Source: an uncultured Bradyrhizobium sp. (lineage in GTDB: Bacteria; Pseudomonadota; Alphaproteobacteria; Rhizobiales; Xanthobacteraceae). Taken from it: a DNA stretch of 64,000 bases. Position 1 is the stretch's first letter. Every line of letters starts with the position of its first letter. The notes beneath the pieces were generated by a model. That model did no database searches. It was given only the letters and a program-made list of their open reading frames with translations, and was not told where the DNA came from. The stretch covers positions 1-64,000 of the forward strand of contig NZ_CAKZJO010000084.1 of the NCBI RefSeq assembly GCF_936943645.1. Direction: 5' to 3'. A program made the position numbers and the translations under genes. Below are positions 51,333 through 60,096 of the stretch, in pieces.

Positions 51333-52031
51333 TCAGGCGTCGAGATGCTGCAGGCGCTGGCGATTGCGCAGCACGATCTGGCGGGCGCCTGAGAAACCGA
51401 GAATGCCCTGGGCGTGAAGCTGCGACAGCGCGCGCGACACGGTTTCGAGCGTAAGGCCGAGATAGTCGCCGATGTCGCGGCGGCACATCGGCAGGGCCAT
51501 CATGCCGGCAACGGCGAGGCGACGGTCCATTTCGAGCAGGAAGGTCGCAACGCGCTCCATCGCGGTCTTGCGACCCAGCAGCAGCATGTGGTCCTCGGCA
51601 TGGCGCAGCTCGGAGGCGGTCATCGCCCAGAGCTTGCGGGCGACCTGGACGTCAGTGCCGGCGGCCTTCTCGAGGCTGGCGCGCTTCACGAGACGGACGG
51701 TGGTGTCGATGATGGCTTCGGCTGCAAGGCGGTGAGCAGGACCGGATTCGAGGCCGAACACGTCGCCGGGAAGATGGAAGGCGCCGATCTGGCGGCGGCC
51801 GTCGGAGAGCAGCTTGTAGCTGCTCACTGCACCCGACACGACCTGGTAGACATACTCGGCCGGCTCGTCTTCGCCGTAGATCTCCTCGTCCTTGCGGTAG
51901 GAGAATTCGGTGGCGACCAGACCGACGTGGCCGGTGATGGCGCCGAACTGGTCGGTGACGGGATGGGCAGGGGCAATCTTGCCAACAATCTGGGTGTTGA
52001 TCGCCTGGGTGTTGATCGTCTGGGTCAGCAT
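51333..52031 (-). CDS. fixK2: CRP/FNR-family transcription factor FixK2
   Basis: 232 residues from the ATG at 52031; an ATG three codons earlier (52040) also fits. Cyclic-nucleotide-type sensor fold (about 45-150), then a winged helix with recognition segment GLTLETVSRALSQL. There is no N-terminal Fe-S cysteine set as in FNR. The single Cys183 in LPMCRRDIGDYLG matches the redox-sensitive residue of Bradyrhizobium FixK2. It activates genes with TTGAT-N4-ATCAA boxes under low oxygen, including fixNOQP and fixGHIS here. It is expected to be activated by FixJ. The N-terminus has a small INTQ tandem repeat. Confidence 0.96.
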   Translation of the reverse strand: MLTQTINTQAINTQIVGKIAPAHPVTDQFGAITGHVGLVATEFSYRKDEEIYGEDEPAEYVYQVVSGAVSSYKLLSDGRRQIGAFHLPGDVFGLESGPAHRLAAEAIIDTTVRLVKRASLEKAAGTDVQVARKLWAMTASELRHAEDHMLLLGRKTAMERVATFLLEMDRRLAVAGMMALPMCRRDIGDYLGLTLETVSRALSQLHAQGILGFSGARQIVLRNRQRLQHLDA

Positions 52032-52109
52032 CTGCGCCATCTCCGTTGTGATGACGCTTTGGTACGCGGTATCGGGGGCTTCGAAAATTTCGAGCGATAT
52101 CTTAAGGGG

Positions 52110-52127
52110 GTCGCCTTACGTAGATGT
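52110..52127 (-). promoter_or_regulatory. Possible FixJ site in the fixK2 leader
   Basis: The stretch reads TTACGTAGATG on the plus strand near 52116, and so contains TACGTAG, resembling FixJ sites (GTAMGTAG-type) known from Sinorhizobium fixK. It lies about 85 bases upstream of the fixK2 start. The match is short, so confidence is modest. Confidence 0.4.
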
Positions 52128-52216
52128 CCGGAGGTGATCTTCCGGTCCGGATCCGCTCGGCCGCGCGCGTTGAATGCGTCCCGCGACCTTCATAAAAACC
52201 AAGTTTTATCAAATAA

Positions 52217-52630
52217 TTAGCTGGGGCGATCCTGGATGGCCCGGCGGATGCGCTTGACCAGATTTTCGTCCAGGAGCGGCTTCAAGACCACGTCCTTGAC
52301 GCCAGCTGCGGCAGCCCGGGCCGAAATGTTTTCGTCCGGATAGCCGGTGATCAGGATCACGGGTGTGCCGCGATCGGCCTGGCGCAGGCGGCTGGCCAGC
52401 TCGATGCCGTTGATGTCGGGCATCTTGTAGTCGATGACGTAGCAGTCCGCTCCGCGCGCGCCGCCCGCATTGAGCAGCGCGGTGCCGCTCCTGAAAGTCC
52501 GCACGGCAAAGCCGTCGGTTTCCAGCAGAAACCGCAGGGAGCCCAGAACGGCGGCATCATCATCGACCACATAGACGGTGGGGAGCGCTGAGGACGACGG
52601 CCGCTCATGATGTGAACCGACCTCGATCAT
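52217..52630 (-). CDS. Single-domain response regulator
   Basis: 137 residues, a receiver domain only. The acidic pocket is VVDDDAAV, the phosphoryl acceptor Asp67 lies in CYVIDYKMPD, Thr/Lys switch residues in ILITGYPD and VLKPL (Lys117). No output domain follows. It lies between fixK2 and fixJ, as in Bradyrhizobium diazoefficiens. It could serve as a phosphate sink or adaptor for FixL, but this is inference. Confidence 0.93.
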   Translation of the reverse strand: MIEVGSHHERPSSSALPTVYVVDDDAAVLGSLRFLLETDGFAVRTFRSGTALLNAGGARGADCYVIDYKMPDINGIELASRLRQADRGTPVILITGYPDENISARAAAAGVKDVVLKPLLDENLVKRIRRAIQDRPS

Positions 52631-52721
52631 ACCACTTGGCTAGCACAGCGCCCGGGAGCGGCCTTGACCTGCCTCAATTCGATTTGCCCAAAACCGATTG
52701 GGCGCAAAACCGATCGACCTC

Positions 52722-53339
52722 TCAGTCGTTGAGCATGCCGGCGCGCATCGCCAGCCGGACCAGCTCCGACAGGCTGTTGGCCTGCATCTTGGTCATGACG
52801 TTGGCCCGATAGACCTCGATGGTGCGCGGGCTGATGTCGTATTCGCGGGCGATCAGCTTGTTGGACAGGCCTGCGACCAGCCCTTCCATGACCTGGCGCT
52901 CCCGGGGGCTCAAGGAGGCCACCCGGGCGGCGATGTCCTGCGCGACGGCCTCGCTCTTGGCGGCGGGCTCGGCCTGGCGGATCGCGGATTCGATCATGGC
53001 GGTGAGGCGGTCGTCATCGAACGGCTTTTCCAGAAAGTCGACGGCCCCGAGCTTCATGGCCTCGACCGCGAGCGGCACGTCGCCGTGGCCGGTCATGATC
53101 AGGATCGGAAACGGGCTTTGCTGCGCCTTCATCCGCTTGAGCAGCTCGATTCCGTCGAGTCCCGGCATGCGCACGTCGGAGACGACGCAACCGAAGCCGA
53201 GGCCGGGCAGGGCGTCGATGAAGCTCTGCGCATTGTCGAACAACGTGACGCCGAAGCCGCTGGAATCGAGCAGGAAATTCAGCGAATCCCGCATCGCCGC
53301 GTCGTCGTCGATGACGTAGACATGTCCCTTGGTCGTCAT
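52722..53339 (-). CDS. fixJ: Response regulator FixJ
   Basis: 205 residues from the ATG at 53339. Receiver domain with Asp55 (VVSDVRMPGLDG) and Lys105 (FLEKPF). The C-terminal LuxR-type helix-turn-helix reads LSPRERQVMEGLVAGLSNKLIAREYDISPRTIEVYRANVMTKM. Phosphorylated by FixL under low oxygen, it activates fixK2. It follows fixL with a 17-base gap and the pair is certainly co-transcribed. Confidence 0.97.
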   Translation of the reverse strand: MTTKGHVYVIDDDAAMRDSLNFLLDSSGFGVTLFDNAQSFIDALPGLGFGCVVSDVRMPGLDGIELLKRMKAQQSPFPILIMTGHGDVPLAVEAMKLGAVDFLEKPFDDDRLTAMIESAIRQAEPAAKSEAVAQDIAARVASLSPRERQVMEGLVAGLSNKLIAREYDISPRTIEVYRANVMTKMQANSLSELVRLAMRAGMLND

Positions 53340-53356
53340 GAATTGGTTCTCGTCGG

Positions 53357-54874
53357 TCAGTTCTCGTCGGTCGCCGGCAAAGTGAAGCGGAATGTCGCGC
53401 CGCCCGATGCATTGTTCTCGGCCCACATGCGCCCGCCGTGAGCCTCGATGATCGAGCGGCTGATGGACAATCCCACGCCCATGCCGGTTTCCTTGGTGGT
53501 GAAGAAGGTTTGAAACAGGTTCGGAATGATGTCGTCCTGGAAGCCGGAGCCGGTGTCCGACACTTCCACCTCGATCATGTCGTCGGCGACACGGGTGTTG
53601 GCGACGACGAGCTCGCGGCGCGGCGATTGCGCCATCGCCTCCAGCGCGTTGCGGAACAGATTGACCAGCACCTGCTGGATCTGCACCCGGTCGGCGAGGA
53701 CGAGGTCTGCGTCGGGATCGAGGCTGAAGCGAAGCTGCACGTTCTGCTCACGCGCGCCGGCGAGCCCGAGCGCGCCGGCTTCCTCGATTAGCTTGGACAG
53801 GCTCTCGACCCGCTTCTCCGATTCGCCGCGGGAGACGAAGTCGCGCAGGCGCCGGATGATCTGGCCGGCGCGCAAGGCCTGCTCCGCCGCGCGATCCAGC
53901 GCGCTCTCGATCTTCGGCGTGTTCGCGTCCGTGCTGCCGGCGAGCAGCCGCCGCGAGCCCTTCATGTAGTTGCTGATCGCGGCCAGCGGCTGGTTGAGCT
54001 CGTGGGCGAGCGCGGAGGCCATCTCGCCCATCGCGGTCAGCCGCGAGACGTGGACGAGCTCGGACTGCAATTCCTGGAGCCGGGCCTGGGTCTGCTGGTG
54101 CTCGGTGAGATCGCGCACGAAGCCCGTGAAATAGGGCTCGCCGCCGGATTCCATCTCGCCGATCGACAGGTGCATTGGAAAAGTCGTGCCGTCGCGGCGC
54201 TTGCCGGTGACGATACGGCCGATGCCGATGATGTGCGGATCGTTGGTGGTGCGGTAGCGGTCGATGTAGCCGTCGTGGCGGGTGCGATCCGGCTCCGGCA
54301 TCAGAATGTTGACATTCTGCCCGATCGCCTCGTGCTCGGACCAGCCGAACAGGCGCTCCGCGGCCGTGCTGAAAAGCTGCATGATGCCGTGGCCGTCGAT
54401 CACGATCATGGCGTCGGGAATGGTGTGGAGAATGGAGCGGAGGTGGGTTTCACGGGTGCGTAGTGCCTCCTCGACCTGCTTCTCCTCGTCGATGTCGAGA
54501 AAGATGCCGCTGAGATGACGGGCCGCGCCGGCTTCGTCCCTGATGAGCCCGGCTCGGGCGCGGATCCACTGCCCGTTGCCGGAGGCGTTCGCCACCCTGA
54601 AAGATACGTCGAAGCTGCCACCACGCTCGGAGACGCGCTTGACCGCGCTCTCGACCCGCTCCCTGTCCGCAGGTTGAAGGCGCGACAGGAAGAGCTCGTA
54701 GCTCGCCGGCTGACCGGGCTCAACGCCGAGCAAAACCCTGGCGGTGTCGGACCAGTCCAACTCCTGTGTCGCGAGATCGAGATCCCAGGTGCCGACGCCA
54801 AACCCTTCGATCCGAACGCGAAAACGCTCGCCCCGACCATCGTCATGCAGGTGCGTTACGCGGGTCGGCGACAA
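53357..54874 (-). CDS. fixL: Oxygen sensor histidine kinase FixL
   Basis: 505 residues, the length of the Bradyrhizobium FixL, without membrane helices. PAS-A at about 15-135, haem-binding PAS-B at about 140-260 with proximal His200 (DRTRHDGY) and distal Arg220 (IIGIGR), both in the positions known for BjFixL. HisKA with phospho-His291 (SALAHELNQPLAAI), then a HATPase domain with N (LVNLFRNALEAM), G1 (VSDTGSGF) and G2 (TGMGVGLSISRSI) boxes. Oxygen on the haem shuts off the kinase. It phosphorylates FixJ. Confidence 0.98.
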   Translation of the reverse strand: MSPTRVTHLHDDGRGERFRVRIEGFGVGTWDLDLATQELDWSDTARVLLGVEPGQPASYELFLSRLQPADRERVESAVKRVSERGGSFDVSFRVANASGNGQWIRARAGLIRDEAGAARHLSGIFLDIDEEKQVEEALRTRETHLRSILHTIPDAMIVIDGHGIMQLFSTAAERLFGWSEHEAIGQNVNILMPEPDRTRHDGYIDRYRTTNDPHIIGIGRIVTGKRRDGTTFPMHLSIGEMESGGEPYFTGFVRDLTEHQQTQARLQELQSELVHVSRLTAMGEMASALAHELNQPLAAISNYMKGSRRLLAGSTDANTPKIESALDRAAEQALRAGQIIRRLRDFVSRGESEKRVESLSKLIEEAGALGLAGAREQNVQLRFSLDPDADLVLADRVQIQQVLVNLFRNALEAMAQSPRRELVVANTRVADDMIEVEVSDTGSGFQDDIIPNLFQTFFTTKETGMGVGLSISRSIIEAHGGRMWAENNASGGATFRFTLPATDEN

Positions 54875-55001
54875 ATCATGCTCCTATCCTGATGCGGTGG
54901 CTCCGGACGCGGTTACCGCTCCCCTAATGTCGCTCAAGGCCGGGCCGGTGGCAAGTTCCGTCGCTTGCGGATTGACGGCAAGCCGGGCACCGGCGGCCTC
55001 C

Positions 55002-55015
55002 TTGATCTATCTCAT
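55002..55015 (+). promoter_or_regulatory. Degenerate FixK2 box upstream of the universal stress gene
   Basis: TTGAT-CTAT-CTCAT has an intact left half-site and three of five right-half matches to TTGAT-N4-ATCAA. The centre is 64 bases from the start codon, the same distance as the perfect boxes at fixN and fixG. This spacing is the main support. Confidence 0.5.
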
Positions 55016-55072
55016 CCCCAAGTGCGGAGGCCGGCGTAGATTTCACCAAGGTTTCTGCACTGGAGAATTCCA

Positions 55073-55906
55073 ATGACATACGCGACGGTGATGGTCAGCC
55101 TGGCGCTCGATCAGTTCAACGAGGCGCGTCTTCAGGTTGCCGGTGAGCTCGCCGAGCGATTCGAGGCGGCCATCGTCGGGGTCGCCGCGGCACAGTTCGC
55201 ACCGCCGCTCTATTTCACCGACGGCGCCGAGGCGCAAGCGCTGATCGACGAGGGCGAAGCCTCGGTCAAGCGGCGGCTGGCCGGCCTCGAGGCGCAATTC
55301 CGGGCCGCGACCAGGAATCGCGGCGGGCATGCGGAGTGGCGCAGTGCCATGGACTTTCCGGCGCGATTCGCTCTGGCGCAGGCGCGCTGCGCCGACATCG
55401 TCGTCAGCGGCGGACAGAGCCCGGCCTTCTCCGATGCGTTCGCGCTCGCAAGCCCCAAGGATCTGGTGATGCAGGCCGGCCGGCCGCTTCTGGTCGTCCC
55501 GGACCGGGTCAACTGGCTCGACCTGCGCAGCGTGCTCGTGGCGTGGAAGGACACGCCGGAAGCGCGGCGGGCGGTGGCCGATGCGCTGCCGATGCTGCGC
55601 AAGGCGAAGGACGTCACCATCGCCGCCGTTCCCGAGCGCGACGAGGATCGTGCGATCGTGACGGCAGGCGTCACCGACGTTGCCGCCTGGCTCGCCCGCC
55701 ACGGTGTCACCGCGACGGCGCGCATCTGCGAAGGCGCCCGGAACGAGAGCGCCGCCGCGCAACTGGAGAAAGTCGCCGGCGACGTCGATGCCGGCCTGAT
55801 CGTGGCGGGCGCCTATGGTCATTCGAGATTTCGTGAGCTGATCCTGGGAGGCGTCACCCAGTATCTGGTCACACAGACTGCCCGCAGCGTGCTGCTGTCG
55901 CACTGA
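55073..55906 (+). CDS. Universal stress protein with two USP domains
   Basis: 277 residues made of tandem USP domains (about 1-145 and 150-277). The second ends GAYGHSRFRELILGGVTQYLVTQTARSVLLSH, the G-x2-G-x9-G pattern of ATP-binding USPs; the first has the weaker VVSGGQSPAFSDAFALASPKDLV. It is divergent from fixL and precedes a CBS protein, matching the gene order between fixL and fixN that I recall in Bradyrhizobium diazoefficiens. A microaerobic role is likely from context and from the possible FixK2 box. Confidence 0.9.
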   Translation: MTYATVMVSLALDQFNEARLQVAGELAERFEAAIVGVAAAQFAPPLYFTDGAEAQALIDEGEASVKRRLAGLEAQFRAATRNRGGHAEWRSAMDFPARFALAQARCADIVVSGGQSPAFSDAFALASPKDLVMQAGRPLLVVPDRVNWLDLRSVLVAWKDTPEARRAVADALPMLRKAKDVTIAAVPERDEDRAIVTAGVTDVAAWLARHGVTATARICEGARNESAAAQLEKVAGDVDAGLIVAGAYGHSRFRELILGGVTQYLVTQTARSVLLSH

Positions 55907-55940
55907 CGGCCGGCCGGAATCGAATTGAGGAGGACGCGCC

Positions 55941-56366
55941 GTGTACAAATTTCTCGAACAGACCGTCGACGGCTACATGACGCGCAACGTCAAAGCGGTG
56001 CAGCGTGACCGTGACCTGCTCGAGCTCAGCGAGATGTTCGAGACCGACGATTTCAACTCCTATCCGGTCGAGGACGACGGGCAGGTGGTCGGCATCGTCA
56101 CCAAGTTCGACATCCTGAAGTGCTTCGCCTTCACGCCGAGCCAGATGCTGCCTCGCTATCACGACCTGATGAGCCGCAAGGTCGGCGACGTCATGACGCC
56201 CGAGTTCATCTATGTCAGCCCCGACACGCGCCTAACGCGCGTGCTCCAGATCATGGTCGAGCATCGCATCAGGAGCATCATCGTGCTCGACAGCGCGCAG
56301 AAGCTGGTCGGAATCATCGCCCGCGAGGACGTCATCGCGGCACTGAAGGCGACCGCGCGCGACTGA
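55941..56366 (+). CDS. CBS-domain protein
   Basis: 141 residues from a GTG at 55941, with GAGGAGG eight bases upstream. It consists of two CBS domains only: YMTRNVKAVQRDRDLLELSEMFETDDFNSYPVEDDGQVVGIVTKFDILK and VGDVMTPEFIYVSPDTRLTRVLQIMVEHRIRSIIVLDSAQKLVGIIAREDVI. Such modules bind adenine nucleotides and sense energy state. Its partner is unknown. It follows the universal stress gene by 34 bases and ends before a clear terminator. Confidence 0.9.
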   Translation: MYKFLEQTVDGYMTRNVKAVQRDRDLLELSEMFETDDFNSYPVEDDGQVVGIVTKFDILKCFAFTPSQMLPRYHDLMSRKVGDVMTPEFIYVSPDTRLTRVLQIMVEHRIRSIIVLDSAQKLVGIIAREDVIAALKATARD

Positions 56367-56395
56367 GGGACCATCCCTGATCGAGAGTTCATTGG

Positions 56396-56419
56396 CGCCT
56401 CCGTGATTGTACGGAGGCG
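56396..56419 (+). terminator. Terminator after the CBS gene
   Basis: CGCCTCCGT (56396-56404) pairs perfectly with ACGGAGGCG (56411-56419) around GATTGT, followed by TTCCGCTT. It separates the USP-CBS transcript from the fixN promoter. Confidence 0.7.
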
Positions 56420-56519
56420 TTCCGCTTGTGCGTCACGTTCGACCGTCCTGCCTGTGCGCCGAGAATTTGCAGGAAACCGACGAGATATTCGGCGGTCACG
56501 GCGAACTTAAGTGCCGTTC

Positions 56520-56533
56520 TTGATTTCAATCAA
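56520..56533 (+). promoter_or_regulatory. FixK2 box of fixNOQP
   Basis: TTGAT-TTCA-ATCAA is a perfect FixK2/FNR-type palindrome, centred 63.5 bases before the fixN ATG. A class II arrangement would put the transcript start near 56568. Confidence 0.93.
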
Positions 56534-56589
56534 TTCCCGGTGAGGGTGAATGTGGTTCTTGGCGCTGTGTTCTTTCAGAGAGAATCCGC

Positions 56590-58239
56590 ATGAGCCAGCC
56601 CTCCATTTCCAAATCCATGACCATCGGTGAAAGCGGCTTGGCTGTCGTGTTCGCAGTCACCGCTTTCCTCTGCGTGATCGCTTCGGCCAAGGCGCTGGAT
56701 GCGCCCTTCGCCTTCCATGCCGCGCTCAGCGCGGCGGCGAGCCTTGCCGCGGTGTTCGTCATCGTCAACCGCTACCTCGATCGCCCGGCGGCGCTGCCGG
56801 CGCAGGAGATCAACGGCCGCCCCAACTACAATATGGGCCCGATCAAGTTCTCCTCCTTCATGGCCATGTTCTGGGGCATTGCCGGCTTCCTCGTCGGCCT
56901 CATCATCGCCTCGCAGCTGGCCTGGCCCGCGCTGAATTTCGATCTGCCCTGGATCCAGTTCGGCCGCCTGCGGCCGCTGCACACCTCCGCCGTGATCTTC
57001 GCCTTCGGCGGCAACGTGCTGATCGCGACCTCCTTCTACGTGGTGCAGAAGTCCTGCCGCGCGCGCCTCGCCGGTGATCTCGCCCCGTGGTTCGTCGTGG
57101 TGGGCTACAATTTCTTCATTCTGATCGCCGGCACCGGCTATCTGCTCGGTGTCACCCAGTCGAAGGAATATGCCGAGCCGGAATGGTACGCCGATCTGTG
57201 GCTGACCATCGTCTGGGTCGCCTATCTGCTCGTCTTCCTTGCCACCATCATCAAGCGCAAGGAGCCGCATATCTTCGTCGCGAACTGGTTCTATCTCGCG
57301 TTCATCGTGACGATCGCGGTGCTGCATCTCGGCAACAATCCGGCGCTTCCCGTCTCGGTGTTCGGCTCGAAATCGTACATCGTCTGGGGCGGCATCCAGG
57401 ACGCGATGGTGCAGTGGTGGTACGGCCATAACGCGGTCGGATTCTTCCTGACCGCCGGCTTCCTCGCCATCATGTACTACTTCATTCCGAAGCGCGCCGA
57501 GCGGCCGATCTACTCCTACCGGCTGTCGATCATCCATTTCTGGGCGCTGATCTTCCTCTACATCTGGGCCGGCCCGCACCATCTGCACTACACGGCGCTG
57601 CCGGACTGGACGCAGACCCTCGGCATGACCTTCTCGATCATGCTGTGGATGCCCTCCTGGGGCGGCATGATCAACGGCCTGATGACGCTGTCGGGTGCCT
57701 GGGACAAGCTGCGCACCGACCCCGTGCTGCGCATGCTGGTGGTCTCCGTCGCCTTCTACGGCATGTCGACCTTCGAAGGCCCGATGATGTCGATCAAGGT
57801 GGTCAACTCGCTCAGCCACTATACCGACTGGACCATCGGCCACGTGCATTCCGGCGCGCTCGGCTGGGTCGGCTTCGTCTCCTTCGGCGCGCTCTACTGC
57901 CTGGTGCCGTGGGCCTGGAACCGCAAGGGCCTCTACAGCCTGAAGCTCGTCAACTGGCACTTCTGGGTCGCGACCCTCGGCATCGTCCTCTACATCTCGG
58001 CGATGTGGGTGTCCGGCATCCTGCAGGGCCTGATGTGGCGCGCCTACACCTCGCTCGGCTTCCTCGAATATTCCTTCATCGAAACCGTCGAGGCGATGCA
58101 TCCCTTCTACATCATCCGCGCGGCCGGCGGCGGCCTGTTCCTGATCGGCGCGCTGATCATGGCCTACAATCTCTGGATGACGGTTCGCGTCGGCGAGGCG
58201 GAAGTCCAGATGCCCGTCGCTCTTCAGCCGGCGGAATGA
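56590..58239 (+). CDS. fixN: Cytochrome cbb3 oxidase subunit I
   Basis: 549 residues, twelve or more membrane helices. The catalytic haem b / haem b3-CuB subunit of the high-affinity cbb3 oxidase. Conserved histidines are seen in RPLHTSAVIFAFGGN, WWYGHNAVGFFLTAGFL (copper-B His), AGPHHLHYTALPDW (copper-B pair) and IGHVHSGALGWVGF (haem ligands). It reduces oxygen at nanomolar concentrations, as in nodules. A perfect FixK2 box precedes it, and fixO follows after 12 bases. Confidence 0.98.
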   Translation: MSQPSISKSMTIGESGLAVVFAVTAFLCVIASAKALDAPFAFHAALSAAASLAAVFVIVNRYLDRPAALPAQEINGRPNYNMGPIKFSSFMAMFWGIAGFLVGLIIASQLAWPALNFDLPWIQFGRLRPLHTSAVIFAFGGNVLIATSFYVVQKSCRARLAGDLAPWFVVVGYNFFILIAGTGYLLGVTQSKEYAEPEWYADLWLTIVWVAYLLVFLATIIKRKEPHIFVANWFYLAFIVTIAVLHLGNNPALPVSVFGSKSYIVWGGIQDAMVQWWYGHNAVGFFLTAGFLAIMYYFIPKRAERPIYSYRLSIIHFWALIFLYIWAGPHHLHYTALPDWTQTLGMTFSIMLWMPSWGGMINGLMTLSGAWDKLRTDPVLRMLVVSVAFYGMSTFEGPMMSIKVVNSLSHYTDWTIGHVHSGALGWVGFVSFGALYCLVPWAWNRKGLYSLKLVNWHFWVATLGIVLYISAMWVSGILQGLMWRAYTSLGFLEYSFIETVEAMHPFYIIRAAGGGLFLIGALIMAYNLWMTVRVGEAEVQMPVALQPAE

Positions 58240-58251
58240 GGAGCAAAAGCA

Positions 58252-58986
58252 ATGTCGTTCTGGACACGCCACCAAGTCTTCGAAAAGAACTCGATCATCC
58301 TGGTCGTCGGCATCCTGCTGGTGATCGCGATCGGCGGTCTCGTCGAGATCACCCCGCTGTTCTACCTCAAGAGCACGATCGAGAAGGTCGACGGGGTCAG
58401 GCCCTACACGCCGCTGGAACTCGCCGGACGCAACGTCTACGTCCGCGAAGGCTGCTATCTCTGCCACTCGCAGATGATCCGGCCCCTGCGCGACGAGGTC
58501 GAGCGCTACGGCCACTTCTCGCTCGCCGCCGAGAGCATGTTCGACCACCCGTTCCAGTGGGGCTCCAAGCGCACCGGTCCTGATCTCGCCCGCGTCGGCG
58601 CCAAGTACTCCGACGACTGGCACGTGACCCATCTGACCAACCCGCGCGCAATCGTGCCGCAGTCGGTGATGCCCGGCTATCCGTTCCTCAGCCAGAACGA
58701 GGTCGATCCCGACGCGATAGCCGACCACATGCGCACGCTGCGGACCGTCGGTGTGCCCTACACGGACGACCAGATCGCCAGCGCCAGCGCCGATCTGAAG
58801 GCCCAGGCCGATCCGGAGAATGCCGGCACCGACGCCTTCAACAAGCGCTACGCCAAGGCCGTCGTGCGCAATTTCGACGGCAAGACCGGGACGCCGACCG
58901 AGATGGACGCGCTGATCGCGTATCTGCAGATGCTCGGCACGCTGGTCGACTTCAAGATCTACAACGAGAAAGCCAATCTTCGCTGA
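58252..58986 (+). CDS. fixO: Cytochrome cbb3 oxidase monohaem subunit II
   Basis: 244 residues with one N-terminal membrane anchor (SIILVVGILLVIAIGGLVEI) and a periplasmic haem c domain. Haem motif CYLCH in VYVREGCYLCHSQMIRPLRDEVERYGHFS, with a methionine ligand likely in VMPGYPFL. It conveys electrons to the catalytic subunit. SD AGGAG lies eight bases before the ATG. Confidence 0.97.
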   Translation: MSFWTRHQVFEKNSIILVVGILLVIAIGGLVEITPLFYLKSTIEKVDGVRPYTPLELAGRNVYVREGCYLCHSQMIRPLRDEVERYGHFSLAAESMFDHPFQWGSKRTGPDLARVGAKYSDDWHVTHLTNPRAIVPQSVMPGYPFLSQNEVDPDAIADHMRTLRTVGVPYTDDQIASASADLKAQADPENAGTDAFNKRYAKAVVRNFDGKTGTPTEMDALIAYLQMLGTLVDFKIYNEKANLR

Positions 58987-58999
58987 GAAGGCATCAACG

Positions 59000-59164
59000 A
59001 TGAAAGCCATCCTGACACTCGACAATCTCGCATCCAGTCTCGTGACCACGATCTGGACGCCGGTGTTCGTCGCGATCTTTCTCGCGATCATCGCCTACGC
59101 ATTTTGGCCCCGTAACAAGGCTGCGTTCGACGAAGCAGCGCACCTGCCGTTGCGGGAGGAGTAG
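59000..59164 (+). CDS. fixQ: Cytochrome cbb3 oxidase subunit IV (FixQ)
   Basis: 54 residues: MKAILTLDNLASSLVTTIW, one transmembrane helix (VFVAIFLAIIAYAFWP) and a charged tail (RNKAAFDEAAHLPLREE). This is the short non-redox FixQ subunit, at the conserved place between fixO and fixP. The fixP Shine-Dalgarno sequence overlaps its last codons (GGAGGAG). Confidence 0.93.
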   Translation: MKAILTLDNLASSLVTTIWTPVFVAIFLAIIAYAFWPRNKAAFDEAAHLPLREE

Positions 59165-59170
59165 AGAACC

Positions 59171-60046
59171 ATGACCGACCATTCTAGCGACATCGATTCC
59201 GTCTCCGGCAAGTCCACCACCGGCCACGAGTGGGATGGCATCAAGGAGCTCAACACGCCGCTGCCGCGCTGGTGGGTGATCACCTTCTACCTCACCATCG
59301 TCTGGGCGATCGGCTACTGGGTCGTCTATCCGGCCTGGCCGCTGATCTCCAGCAACACCACGGGCATGTTCGGCTATTCCTCGCGCGCCGACGTCGCGGT
59401 CGAGCTTGCCAATCTCGAGAAGATCCGCGGCGACAAGATGGCGGCGCTGGGGACTGCCTCGCTCGCCGACATCGAGAAGGACCCGGCCTTGCTGGCGCTT
59501 GCCCGCGCCAAGGGCAAGACCGTGTTCGGCGACAATTGCGCGCCCTGCCACGGCTCCGGCGGCGCCGGCGCCAAAGGGTATCCGAACCTGAACGACGACG
59601 ACTGGCTGTGGGGCGGCACGCTCGACCAGATCATGCAGACCATCCAGTTCGGCGCGCGTTCCGGTCACGCCAAGACCCATGAAGGCCAGATGCTCGCCTT
59701 CGGCAAGGACGGCGTGCTGAAGCCGGACGAGATCGTCACGGTCGCCAACTACGTGCGATCGCTGTCGGGCCTGTCGACCCGCAACGGCTTCGACGCCGCC
59801 AAGGGCGAGAAGATCTTTGCCGAGAATTGCGTTGCCTGCCACGGCGACGGCGGCAAGGGCAACCAGGAAATGGGCGCCCCGAACCTGACCGACAAGATCT
59901 GGCTCTACGGCTCGGACGAAGCGACCCTGATCGAGACCATCAGCCAGGGCCGCGCCGGCGTGATGCCGGCCTGGGAAGGGCGGCTCGACCCCGCCACCAT
60001 CAAGGCGATGGCGGTCTACGTCCACTCGCTGGGCGGTGGAAAATAA
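59171..60046 (+). CDS. fixP: Cytochrome cbb3 oxidase dihaem subunit III
   Basis: 291 residues with an N-terminal anchor helix (WWVITFYLTIVWAIGYWVVYPAWP) and two haem c domains: CAPCHGSGGAG at about 119 and CVACHGDGGKG at about 220. Methionine ligands are probably in the segments around QMLAFG and VMPAWEG. It receives electrons from the cytochrome bc1/c pool and hands them to FixO/FixN. It ends the fixNOQP unit; a hairpin follows. Confidence 0.97.
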   Translation: MTDHSSDIDSVSGKSTTGHEWDGIKELNTPLPRWWVITFYLTIVWAIGYWVVYPAWPLISSNTTGMFGYSSRADVAVELANLEKIRGDKMAALGTASLADIEKDPALLALARAKGKTVFGDNCAPCHGSGGAGAKGYPNLNDDDWLWGGTLDQIMQTIQFGARSGHAKTHEGQMLAFGKDGVLKPDEIVTVANYVRSLSGLSTRNGFDAAKGEKIFAENCVACHGDGGKGNQEMGAPNLTDKIWLYGSDEATLIETISQGRAGVMPAWEGRLDPATIKAMAVYVHSLGGGK

Positions 60047-60070
60047 GGGAGCTGCGGCTCAAAGGTTCGG

Positions 60071-60096
60071 ACGGGGGTGAACAAAAGTGCCCCCGT
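60071..60096 (+). terminator. Hairpin between fixP and fixG
   Basis: ACGGGGG (60071-60077) pairs with CCCCCGT (60090-60096) around a 12-base loop, followed by TTTG. It overlaps the upstream edge of the fixG FixK2 box by none and precedes it by no bases, so transcript end and new promoter are adjoining. Confidence 0.6.

Noticed and set aside
56575..59091. 838-codon minus-strand frame opposite fixN and fixO
   Set aside because: Antisense shadow of certain fix genes; composition dominated by Asp, His and Arg with no domain.
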